Shown one piece after another: positions 30,780-39,346 of a stretch of 64,000 bases of DNA. The DNA comes from Chrysochromulina tobinii (taxonomy: Eukaryota; Haptophyta; Prymnesiales; Chrysochromulinaceae). The translations under genes and the position numbers were made by a program. The notes under the pieces are model-generated. The model was given only the letters and a program-made list of their open reading frames with translations, did no database searches and was not told where the DNA came from. Numbering within the stretch: position 1 is the stretch's first letter; every line of letters begins with the position of its first letter. The stretch is from positions 1-64,000 of the forward strand of contig JWZX01003320.1 in assembly GCA_001275005.1 (NCBI GenBank). The letters run 5' to 3'.

Positions 30780-31529
30780 TCAGAAGTCGTTGTCGAGCCT
30801 GCGAGGCAAGGGCACGCCAACGGGCACGCGGACTGCACCCTGCTGGGCCACGGCCACAGGCTGCCACTCGCGATACACGTAGTAGGGTGCGCTTGCGGTG
30901 CCCCCGAAGACCGCGCGCCGCCGACGCCTCATGGAGCACACGAAGTAGACGCAGCAGCAGCAGCAGAGCATCGAGAGGAGCATCGAGCAGGTGTAGTAGA
31001 AGGCGGGAGCCTCGCCAGAAATGTTACATTGGGACCAGTACCATGTAGCAGGCGCGAGCACCCACGCGACATAGTAGATGCCACCGAGAGGGCCAGAGAC
31101 CGCGTACGCATTCTCGAGGATGTCGGGGCCTCCGAAGCCGGTGCCCACGCGGCACGCCGCTCCAGTGCCGACGGTGAACACATCGCCAGTCCCGGGGGGG
31201 TTATTAGGCGTCGAAACTGCAATCGAGAGCGTCGCGGTAGACCACACACAATTCCAATCTGTAGTGCATTCTCCGCACGTATCCCTCTGTTCCGGCTCGC
31301 ACGCGCAGTCACCCTGCGCAAAGGTCACATTCTGGCAGCCACCCAACAAGCCGGCGGTAAAGTTGTTGCCCACTTCCATGCAGGCGCTGGCGCCGACCGT
31401 GACGGCGGCGTCGAAGCACCAGAAGCACGGCCGGGATCCGGAGTCGGGCGCTGACGCGCAAGTGGAGCACGATGTTCGCTGGTTACATGGTTGGGATAGG
31501 GTCGCAGCGAAGAGCAGGATGGCGACCAT
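30780..31529 (-). CDS. cysteine-rich type I membrane protein with PSI-like modules
   Basis: 249 residues from the Met at 31529, whose signal peptide MVAILLFAATLS precedes the first Cys. The ectodomain has two Cys-rich modules with the PSI/plexin look (QPCNQRTSCSTC...CFWC; EPEQRDTCGECTTDWNCVW) and N-linked sites. One TM segment near the C-terminus (TCSMLLSMLCCCCCVYFVC) is followed by MRRRRR and a short cytoplasmic tail. It may be a cell-surface receptor or adhesion protein; no ortholog recognised. The head-to-head neighbour at 31700 is also a small Cys-rich secretory protein, so the two may share a 170-bp promoter. Confidence 0.7.
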   Translation of the reverse strand: MVAILLFAATLSQPCNQRTSCSTCASAPDSGSRPCFWCFDAAVTVGASACMEVGNNFTAGLLGGCQNVTFAQGDCACEPEQRDTCGECTTDWNCVWSTATLSIAVSTPNNPPGTGDVFTVGTGAACRVGTGFGGPDILENAYAVSGPLGGIYYVAWVLAPATWYWSQCNISGEAPAFYYTCSMLLSMLCCCCCVYFVCSMRRRRRAVFGGTASAPYYVYREWQPVAVAQQGAVRVPVGVPLPRRLDNDF

Positions 31530-31699
31530 TTGGAGAGCGTGGGGAGCACCTTCAGGGCAGCACAGGAGGGGGTCATGAATGAGCGAGGACGTAACCGCCG
31601 ACACTCGAGCGCAAAATGTTGGTACTTTTCGGATCTCTACCTCTTTCAGTGCTGAACCGTGTTTCGTTAAAATACCGTAGTTTGCGTTCACGCCGCGGC

Positions 31700-32101
31700 A
31701 TGGTGATGCTGACGCCCTTTCTCGCGGCCTTTTTCGGCATGCAGCTAGCCTCGGAGTGCGGCGTTCTGGACGATCGCTGTGGCTACGACGACAATGGAAA
31801 ACCTGTGCGCATTCCCCTTATGGACCGCGGCCATCCATCGATCACATTCCATCCAGAGGACCACGCCCATGAGTGCTGCGATGGTCTCATGTGCGAGGAC
31901 GGCATTTGCCGCCGATCATCGGGCGCAGCAGCGCCGAGTGCTAGCGATTTGAAGGCTGTGTATGACAAGTGGGCACCTGGGAATGGCATCTCCCTAGAAC
32001 GAGCTTCGCAAATGATCATGGCGTGGAAAGGCCGGGAAGAGCGGCTGCTCACGTCCGTGCGGTTGAAACACAGCAGCGCCCAGCCCAAAGACGAAGTCTG
32101 A
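31700..32101 (+). CDS. small secreted cysteine-rich protein
   Basis: 133 residues from ATG 31700; the signal peptide MVMLTPFLAAFFGMQLAS is followed by CGVLDDRCGYDDNG and the cluster HECCDGLMCEDGICRR (CCx3-Cx4-C), reminiscent of disulfide knots. The C-terminal half is basic/helical (ISLERASQMIMAWKGREERL). Family not recognised; it is likely extracellular or vacuolar. Confidence 0.6.
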   Translation: MVMLTPFLAAFFGMQLASECGVLDDRCGYDDNGKPVRIPLMDRGHPSITFHPEDHAHECCDGLMCEDGICRRSSGAAAPSASDLKAVYDKWAPGNGISLERASQMIMAWKGREERLLTSVRLKHSSAQPKDEV

Positions 32102-33088
32102 ATGTACGTGCCTGGCCCAATCCGCTTAGCCACGTGCCAAGTCTGTTCACGCTGCATGATTGTGCACACAGATCCATGGCTGCTGCCCATAGCGATGTAC
32201 ACACGCACCCGAAGCGACCCTCACGCGCCCGCCTTCGGTACTGAAGGTGTGCTACAACAAACTAAAACTCCTTCCACCTCTCCGGCAAATTTTTACGGCC
32301 TGTATCTTCATACCTGCCTGTACAGTGTACACACAGAGAATCACGCAATCCCAAGTCACTGTCGCCACTCAGATGTCACATTGTGACCCCGAGTACGGCC
32401 TGTGAGGTCGCGTTTTGGTCGCATTTCGGTACTTGGCCATGCAGAGCGACCTTGAATGGCGTGATTCTCTGTGTTGTATGAGTCCATATAGTCCCTAGAC
32501 TTGATCTATGGCCCTCCAGCTATGTGCTGTCTCGCGATCTTTGGAGATGTGCATCATAATCCGGCTTCGCCTCGAATATCGACCCTTGAACCGATTTGGC
32601 CACACAGCTCCACAATTCGAGCTCCAAAACACATTCTCTCGCCTGTTCTCGGTAGTGTATATCCTATAGAGTGGTGTGCGATCCTAAGATAAAAAGTGGT
32701 CGACATATGACGCACACTGGCAGTACGGAAACCTACATTATGCACGCAAGATGCCCGGTACGACACATGCGAGCATGCACAGTGCTCCCCTACGCAACAA
32801 GAGTGATGCTCTCCGATCATCAGCCCGGTCGGGATATATCATGAGGCGACTCCGGCATGCCGTGAGCCGCCCATGCGACGTTATCTGCGTTGTCCTGGAG
32901 CCATCTGCTGTCCTGCGCGTCGTGCGCTACGGGCGGTGCTGCATCCACACATCCGGTTCTGCGACGAGCTGATCGCCGACGCGTTGAGCCCACTGCTCCG
33001 ATGATGCGGCGTCTCAGCTTACCAGCTGGCTGCGGCGGATGCTCCGTGCGCGGCAAGCCGCGCAGATGCCTTCAGGATAGCGTCAACC
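32102..33088. other. intergenic, no gene supported
   Basis: 987 bp of lower GC than the genes; only short overlapping frames. Promoter of the copper-protein gene presumably at its right end. Confidence 0.35.
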
Positions 33089-35800
33089 GTGGCACTCGCG
33101 TGCGCCACCACCCTCGTCCTCGTACGACAGCGAGAAGCCGCTTCTCATCACGCAGTCGGCAGTGGCAGCGAGTGGACCGTCGGGGCGGCGCCGGCGCGCT
33201 CGCGGTGCCCGCCTGGCCCTCCATGGCCCGGCCTGGCGCGAGGGCGCGCAGCGGAGAGGGCGTGCGCGAGATCGCATTTTTTCTGGGGGTTTGCAAGGGC
33301 GTGGGAACGGCCTTTAATGTCGCCATACCTCATGAAGGGCACGGGGACGCCGACCGTCTCGCTTCTACTGCAGCTGCTCCGCGAGGTCGTGCAGGCGCCT
33401 CCGGATGAGATGCGGGCGTCCACAGACGACGACATCCAGCATTGGCTTGTCAGCCTTCTGGTCGCCATGCTGTTCGCATCCTCCGTTTGTGGGTTGGCCA
33501 CTCGGCTGCGCGTACCCAAGTGCGCAGCTGCGCTCCCGTTTCTACTCGTCTTCGGCGTGCCAGGATGTGAGGCTGCTCGCGGTGTGAATTCATACACCGG
33601 GTCGGCACATCGCCTGTCGGACGCAACGCTCCTGACGTGCTCTTGGGCAGATCTCGCCGCCGGCACCGATTGCGTGCGGCGCGCTCTGCACATCGACGGC
33701 GCCGTGGCCGTCACCGGCGTCCCGGGGCTCGCGCGCGCGCGCACGGAGGCCTTCCTAGCGCTTGCACGATGCCTGGAGGCGCGCCCCGCAGACGCTCTCT
33801 CGCACACACTCAGCGACGGCACGGTGCGACGCACACTCGGTGCGCGCACTCTGCGCGGCGCGCCCGAACCGCTCGTGAGCGCGTGCGATGGCGCCGACAG
33901 CACCCAGGTGCACGAGGCGACCGACGCCCTTCGTGCCCTTGTCGACCAAGGCACGCGCCGTTTCGTGAGGGCGCTCGAACCGCTCGTGCGGCCTGGGGTC
34001 GCGCTGCCTGGCGGGGCCGCATCGCTCACAGAACTGGTCCTTGGCGTAGAGCACCTCGAGCACTTCCATGCGTACTCGCCCCGCGCGCCGCCCACACCTC
34101 CCACGCTGTTCAACGGCTCCGCGGCTGCCGCCGCTGAGGCGCTGCCGCCCACGCTTCCGATGCATGTGGATGCGGGCCTGTTCATCAGCATAGTGCCAGC
34201 GCTGTACCTACCGGTACCCGCTGCTGCTGCCTCGGCGGCCGCCGCCTCCGGCGACACCGGCGTCTCTGCCGCCTCCTCCTCCGACGCCTCCGCCTCCGCC
34301 TCCGCCCCCTCGTCCTCCTCATCATCCTCGCCGCCGCCTCACGATTTCTTCGTGGAGCGAAGCGACGGCGCGTATGCGTACCTTCCAGCGCACGCGGCAA
34401 CCGATTCATTGCTCTTCGTGCTCGGCGACGGCTGGTCACACTGGATCAACCCTGTACTCAAGCTGTCACTGCGCGCCGCGCCGCACACGATCATCGTGCC
34501 GCCGCGCGCCGCGGCCGACGGCGTGGGCAAAGCCGTCGGGGGCGCGGGGGAGATGACGAAACTTCGTCTCTGGCATGGCAGGATGGTGCTGCCGCCCGCG
34601 ACGGCGCCCATGCCCAGCGGTGGCGACTTTGAAAGCTGGCGGCGCGGGCGGGTGGCCTGGGCACTCGAAGTGGCCGCGGGCGCCCGCGACGCGGCAACGG
34701 CTGGCCGCAATCTCGAGCGCGAGCTCGATTCGTCCTCGTCTGCCGCGCAAGCGGAGGCGCTGCCGGCGGGCTGTGCGGGCGGCGGCACGCTACTTCTCGA
34801 AGACTCAGGCTGCGTGGTGCCCCCTAGCCCGCCCGGGACCCCTCCAGATCCCCATGCAGGGGAGCCTGGCATCCGGTGCTGGATGCGCTGTCAGTCCGTC
34901 AAGGAGCTACCCTGCGGCGACAAGGCTGCGTGCGTGGACACATCCACACCAGCCTATACACCAGTTGACCCCGAGAAGATGTGCGGGGCCGCGTGCAAGC
35001 CACAATGCCTCGCAGGGCCGCCGCCGCCGCCGCCTGGCTTTTGTGACGGGCCGCCCGTGGACATGTCGATGAGAGGGTTCATCTGGGCGGGACAGGGCGC
35101 CGACTGCCTGATGCTCCTGCACAGCGACTTCCCTCTGGACTCGCCCGTCCGCATGAGCGCGGGCGTCGTGATCACGCTGCTGCTCGGCTTCGTCGTCGAG
35201 GCTCTCACATGCTTCCGACGGCGCCTCGTGGGCAAATTTGGGATCCGACGAGGGCCCAGCCTGCCACGCACTTGGGCAGCAATCTCGATCGGCATGTACG
35301 CGCTGCAGACTGCCCTCGCGTACGTTCTCATGCTCATCGCGATGACGTACCAGTCTGAGCTCTTCATCGCCGTCATTGCCGGCCTAGCGCTCGGACACTC
35401 GTGCTTTAACCTGCGCGCACCCGTACCCGAGTCGGCCGACCCATGCTGCCAGTCGATGAACCAGCTCGACCACCTGGGGAAGCCCTCGATTCAATCGGAC
35501 GGGCGCGTCGCGCCGTACCTCCCACCAGCCTCCTCGATGGTGCAGCCGCTGCTCGCTGGCGGGCTCGTGAGCTTCACAGAGTCTTCACAGCTCGTGAGCT
35601 ATCGACTGCGCGTCACCGGCATGGTGTGTGAGAGCTGTGAAGACACTGTGAAGCGTGCGCTCGCCGCCGTCGATGGCGTCCAGTCTGTGCGCGTCGACCT
35701 TCCAAAAGAGGAGTCGGAGGTCGGGTGCGTGCCGACGGTCGGCGCTCAGGTACTCATCGAGGCCTTGCGCAAGGCGGGCCATGACGCCTTCCTTAAGTGA
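33089..35800 (+). CDS. 2OG-Fe(II) oxygenase-like, Cys-rich, Ctr copper transporter and HMA fusion
   Basis: 903 residues without introns; the Met at 33410 is an alternative start before a hydrophobic segment. Middle: an isopenicillin-N-synthase-like oxygenase region with HxD (MHVDAGLF, His359/Asp361), GDGWSHWINP and RAAPH (His466) as possible iron ligands. Then a Cys-rich stretch (CWMRC, CGDKAACVD, CGAACKPQC) and DMSMRGFIWAG, the Met-containing entry to a Ctr/SLC31 domain: TM1 GVVITLLLGFVVEAL, TM2 with MLIAM (MxxxM, Met748/752), TM3 with AVIAGLALGHSCF. The C-terminus is a heavy-metal-associated domain (GMVCESC, Cys847/850). Ctr trimers import Cu(I) and HMA domains pass it on, so all modules point to copper handling; the oxygenase assignment is the weakest. 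Confidence 0.78.
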   Translation: MALACATTLVLVRQREAASHHAVGSGSEWTVGAAPARSRCPPGPPWPGLARGRAAERACARSHFFWGFARAWERPLMSPYLMKGTGTPTVSLLLQLLREVVQAPPDEMRASTDDDIQHWLVSLLVAMLFASSVCGLATRLRVPKCAAALPFLLVFGVPGCEAARGVNSYTGSAHRLSDATLLTCSWADLAAGTDCVRRALHIDGAVAVTGVPGLARARTEAFLALARCLEARPADALSHTLSDGTVRRTLGARTLRGAPEPLVSACDGADSTQVHEATDALRALVDQGTRRFVRALEPLVRPGVALPGGAASLTELVLGVEHLEHFHAYSPRAPPTPPTLFNGSAAAAAEALPPTLPMHVDAGLFISIVPALYLPVPAAAASAAAASGDTGVSAASSSDASASASAPSSSSSSSPPPHDFFVERSDGAYAYLPAHAATDSLLFVLGDGWSHWINPVLKLSLRAAPHTIIVPPRAAADGVGKAVGGAGEMTKLRLWHGRMVLPPATAPMPSGGDFESWRRGRVAWALEVAAGARDAATAGRNLERELDSSSSAAQAEALPAGCAGGGTLLLEDSGCVVPPSPPGTPPDPHAGEPGIRCWMRCQSVKELPCGDKAACVDTSTPAYTPVDPEKMCGAACKPQCLAGPPPPPPGFCDGPPVDMSMRGFIWAGQGADCLMLLHSDFPLDSPVRMSAGVVITLLLGFVVEALTCFRRRLVGKFGIRRGPSLPRTWAAISIGMYALQTALAYVLMLIAMTYQSELFIAVIAGLALGHSCFNLRAPVPESADPCCQSMNQLDHLGKPSIQSDGRVAPYLPPASSMVQPLLAGGLVSFTESSQLVSYRLRVTGMVCESCEDTVKRALAAVDGVQSVRVDLPKEESEVGCVPTVGAQVLIEALRKAGHDAFLK

Positions 35801-36684
35801 GGGCGGCGCAGCGGACTCGCGTCGCCATCTTCATTCATTCTTGCTCATCTTGCTCATCCGGAACCTGGCACCTCGACCGGAGGTCTACAGCGTGTACACT
35901 CAGTCCTACACGGAACAAGCGGTGGCCCGTGCACATGTTACAACAGAAGACGAAACCGCGAACGCAACATTCGATTCACACGATGCGCGATACGAAGCGG
36001 CCCGCATGTACATTGACTTCTCATTTCCGTTTCCGATGCGGTGCAACTTGCGAGCGAAACTGTAGAACGTTTACCCCGATACGAACCGCGCAACCAGGCC
36101 CCACACACGCGCCGAAAATTAAGTCTCACAGATAGCGACCATGTGAGAGCGACCCACCTTCTCGGTTCTTCTATTGACATTTTGACAATTTGACGGTAAG
36201 GCGCCGGGCGGCCCCCCACCGGCATTTTCCCGGCGGCCTTCGTGGCGGGCGCCGGTCGCGTCGGTCTTGGCGTCCGGTAAAGCTAGTAGAAACGCGGCTA
36301 ACGGCGGGTACCGAGTCTACTATTGTTCATGTTTATCCAAAGGGCCCAATCCTATACACCTGTTTGGAATTGAATGTACTGCATCCACCTCCCTGAGATA
36401 CCAGTTATCGTATCGAGATTCACATGTGGCGACAAAACGTAGAAGCGGTAGCTTGCTAGCTTGGCGCCACAAAGTCCAATGTGGACGAGTTCGAATCGGA
36501 TCGGATGGCCGCTTGGACAGCGCCCTCTGCGGAGAATCACGCGGAATGCCGCGCCCATCGCCCAACGGTACCGCCAAGTGGCGCCGTCGTTGCCGTCTCG
36601 GGAGGGATCAGATTTGACGAAGCAGACTTGACGAAACGCAAGCTCGCACGCCGTCGAGACGCGCAGAACGGCTTATCTCGATCT
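35801..36684. other. intergenic between convergent genes
   Basis: 884 bp; no gene or RNA recognised. Confidence 0.35.
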
Positions 36685-37473
36685 TCATTTCCCCATCTTC
36701 CCCTTCCCCGAGGAAGCCTTGGGCTTGATGAGGCCTTTTGCCTTGAGGATGCCGAGGGTTATCTTCATGAACCAATGACATGAGATGCCCCACAGGAATA
36801 TGTTGCTGGGCAGCAGCAGATATCGCAACACCGGGTTGACGCGTTCGAGCGCGCTGAGCTCCGGAAGCGTCACGAAGAGGTCGCGGCTCAGCCGCCACGC
36901 GCAGAACGCCATGGAGATCACACGCGTCATCAGGAAGCCCGCCCACAGCACGAGCACGTTCGGCGCATACAGCGGGTGCTTTTTCAAGCCTGCTATGCCC
37001 AGAATCGTGTGCAGCGAGAGGGGCATGTTGGTGAACTCCGCGAGGCCACACCAGGAAACGAAATAGCCCCAAGTGCCGCTGTAAAGTGCCAAAGAGACCA
37101 CGACGATCCCCAGCACATGGTGTGCGAAGATAAAGAGTTCCTTGCCATAGAAACAGTAGAGGAAGGTCTCGTACAGCACCATCCCTAGGTTCCAACTCAG
37201 CCCTGCGACGATGTAATCGTTCTTCACGAACGCGCGGTGCGATGCTGCGGCATCACTAAACATTGTGGGGCTCCAGTCGCTTGCCTCAAACAGTCCAGCG
37301 AGGTAGAAGAGGAAGATAAGGAGGGAGACTACTCCACCAACGGCACTCTGTATTGCGAGCGAACGGTCTGCTTCTGTTGACGATGCGAGCCACGACCCTT
37401 TGGTGCACAATCTATCGGCCAAGACATGACAGGCTCCGCAGAGCACAGTGCTGCCGAAAATGGAGACAAGCAT
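36685..37473 (-). CDS. TLC-domain (TRAM-LAG1-CLN8) membrane protein
   Basis: 262 residues with about six to seven hydrophobic segments. The TLC signature is present: FYGKELFIFAHHVLGIVVV with the paired His, WGYFVSWCGLAEFTNMPLSLH and LLPSNIFLWGISCHWF. A basic C-terminal end (KPKASSGKGKMGK) looks like an ER-retention type tail. TLC proteins include ceramide synthases and TMEM56/TLCD lipid regulators; the absence of a clear HHxxxDD Lag1 pair argues against ceramide synthase, so TLCD4/TMEM56-like is the best guess. Acts in ER or plasma membrane lipid homeostasis. Confidence 0.8.
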   Translation of the reverse strand: MLVSIFGSTVLCGACHVLADRLCTKGSWLASSTEADRSLAIQSAVGGVVSLLIFLFYLAGLFEASDWSPTMFSDAAASHRAFVKNDYIVAGLSWNLGMVLYETFLYCFYGKELFIFAHHVLGIVVVSLALYSGTWGYFVSWCGLAEFTNMPLSLHTILGIAGLKKHPLYAPNVLVLWAGFLMTRVISMAFCAWRLSRDLFVTLPELSALERVNPVLRYLLLPSNIFLWGISCHWFMKITLGILKAKGLIKPKASSGKGKMGK

Positions 37474-37648
37474 CTTGATGATGAGGTTCGCGGAAACACG
37501 CGGGCGGTCGACCGAGAAGTCTTTGCTACCGGTAACTGTTTACCGGTACCGGCTACTGCTGCTGCTGCTGCTGTTCAACACAACGCGCACCTTCCGGACC
37601 CCCAAGCACGAGGTGTGGACGGCTGTTCACTGTGTTCAATTCACGAAT

Positions 37649-38434
37649 TCACGAAAGGAAAGTGTCGGCTGACGGAGCGCCGGCTGCAACGCAGAAGACC
37701 AACGCATTGGCTCTGTAGTGTGTCCCGATCCACAGCCACAAATGGCCGATGCCATGGCCCCAGCCTCCGAGCCGCCGATCGGCGAGGACGAAGGAGCACA
37801 GGAGCGTGATTGTGACCGCCATTCCGTACGCGTCGTGTGTGGCACCGCCCATGTACCGCTGCCATGTCTCCAAATAGACTGCGGCTCCCATGAGGGGGTA
37901 GCGAATCGTGACCAATTCTCGATCCAATTCTGCTTTACTGGAGCTCGAGCTGAATGCAATGGCGGCGATGCCCATGAAATTCAGGCAGGCCACGCTCGCA
38001 AACTCCAGGGTCATGCGGGAGGAATGGACCATCGAGAACACCGTGTAGCCCGTTGACAGTTGAACAGCGTGCGACAGCATCATGTCCACATCCATCAAGG
38101 TGCGTGCCCAATGGGCTGGTGGGCGCCATTTGGAAGCAGATGGAAGCGTCGAAAGCATGAGCACGAGGTGGAACGACATGGAAGCTACCGTCTGTATGCA
38201 CACTACCGCTGCGAAATATAGGATTGCCGGCTGGTGGATTCGCAGCAGCAGAAGCACCATCGTCGGAACCATCGTGATGCCGTTGAACGCTTCCTGCTTC
38301 CAGCCCATGCACGACTGCTTGAGCGTCGGAACGTCGTTGACTTTCGTCGATGGCAAGCTGCAAGCTGTATCTAGCCGGTGCTGCGCAGCACGCGTTCGAC
38401 GAGCACCACTGGCATCACCGATCATTTTCTGCAC
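37649..38434 (-). CDS. seven-TM-like membrane protein, possibly CREST-superfamily hydrolase
   Basis: 261 residues, six to seven hydrophobic segments. Possible metal-site residues of the CREST group (alkaline ceramidase, PAQR, Per1) are seen: a Ser/His pair in TVASMSFHLVLML, an Asp in LMDVDMMLSHAVQL and an HxxxH in GHGIGHLWLWIG. These are spaced about as expected (His early, HxxxH in the last TM), but overall similarity is too low for me to name the family. It lies next to, and in the same orientation as, a TLC lipid gene, 175 bp apart, which fits a lipid role. Confidence 0.55.
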   Translation of the reverse strand: MQKMIGDASGARRTRAAQHRLDTACSLPSTKVNDVPTLKQSCMGWKQEAFNGITMVPTMVLLLLRIHQPAILYFAAVVCIQTVASMSFHLVLMLSTLPSASKWRPPAHWARTLMDVDMMLSHAVQLSTGYTVFSMVHSSRMTLEFASVACLNFMGIAAIAFSSSSSKAELDRELVTIRYPLMGAAVYLETWQRYMGGATHDAYGMAVTITLLCSFVLADRRLGGWGHGIGHLWLWIGTHYRANALVFCVAAGAPSADTFLS

Positions 38435-38647
38435 CTATGACGTCTACATGTACGATTCCAGTCCCGGTATACAAGCGGCACATGCGCGAGGCGATTCGAA
38501 AAGAACCAGATCTCTGTGAGATTGCGCTCGTTTTGTCGCTGGTCGCACGTATGTTGTTGCCGACGCGTCGACTTCCGAAACCGTGCAGTGACCGCGTGAC
38601 CACGCGGGCGCCCCCAACTTTTTGCGAACACGTCACTAACACGTCGA

Positions 38648-39346
38648 ATGGCGTTCATGGACGTGGTCGGCACGCCTACGTCACGACGACAGTTGGTTGC
38701 ATCCTTGCGCACGAGCTTGCCGGCAGATATCAATGGTGGCACGAGCATCCTCCTGGCTGCTGGTGCCGCGGCCGTCGTCATCTTCTGGCTCCTGAGTGGA
38801 CGCGGTGGCCAGGGTAGCACAGTGGATCAACAGGAATTGGCAGCTGCAAGGCTGAAGCACTTTGAAGCCAAGAAACGTAAGCACCGCTCACCTAGCAAGC
38901 GCCCGGCAGTCGACACCGGCACTGTGCCCTGGGATCCACCTCGCTACAAGCCAGCAGCGGATGAGGGATTGAGCGAGAAGACACTGAAGATTAAGGGCGA
39001 GCTCCTTGAGGTGCGCGACGGCGGGTACGCGTGGCAGCGCGCCAGCTGCCTGCTCGACACAGGCAATCTGGCAATCACCGTCGTCGACGAAGCCTATGCG
39101 CGCCGCCATCAAATCTTCGTTCCAGGAACCTCATCGGTCTTCGCACGAGCCGAGAGAGAAGTGACCCTGAGAGGCGTAGTGCCCGGAGCGGAGGTGCGTG
39201 CGCCGGTCGTGACGGTGGCGTTGCGGCTTCGTGGGCGCCTGTTCACACTGTCCGTGGCGATCAGCCCATTGATGGGGGGGGAAGACGTCTTGTTGGGCGT
39301 CGATGTGCTCGAGCAACTGTTTGCTGAAGGGTGGCGGATTGGCTAA
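38648..39346 (+). CDS. membrane-anchored retropepsin-like aspartic protease
   Basis: 232 residues. The N-terminal signal-anchor SILLAAGAAAVVIFWLLSG is followed by a basic linker and a C-terminal domain with the retropepsin active site (CLLDTGNLAITVVDE) and its second signature (GGEDVLLGVDVLEQLFAEGW, the ILGxDxL-like loop). It is a single-lobe protease so it would act as a dimer, as in Ddi1 or SASPase. There is no reverse transcriptase or integrase nearby, so this is a cellular gene rather than an active retroelement. Substrate unknown. Confidence 0.75.
   Translation: MAFMDVVGTPTSRRQLVASLRTSLPADINGGTSILLAAGAAAVVIFWLLSGRGGQGSTVDQQELAAARLKHFEAKKRKHRSPSKRPAVDTGTVPWDPPRYKPAADEGLSEKTLKIKGELLEVRDGGYAWQRASCLLDTGNLAITVVDEAYARRHQIFVPGTSSVFARAEREVTLRGVVPGAEVRAPVVTVALRLRGRLFTLSVAISPLMGGEDVLLGVDVLEQLFAEGWRIG

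Noticed and set aside
38648-39346. Retrotransposon or viral pol fragment
   Set aside because: Only a protease-like domain with its own signal anchor; no reverse transcriptase, RNase H, integrase or LTRs in the vicinity.
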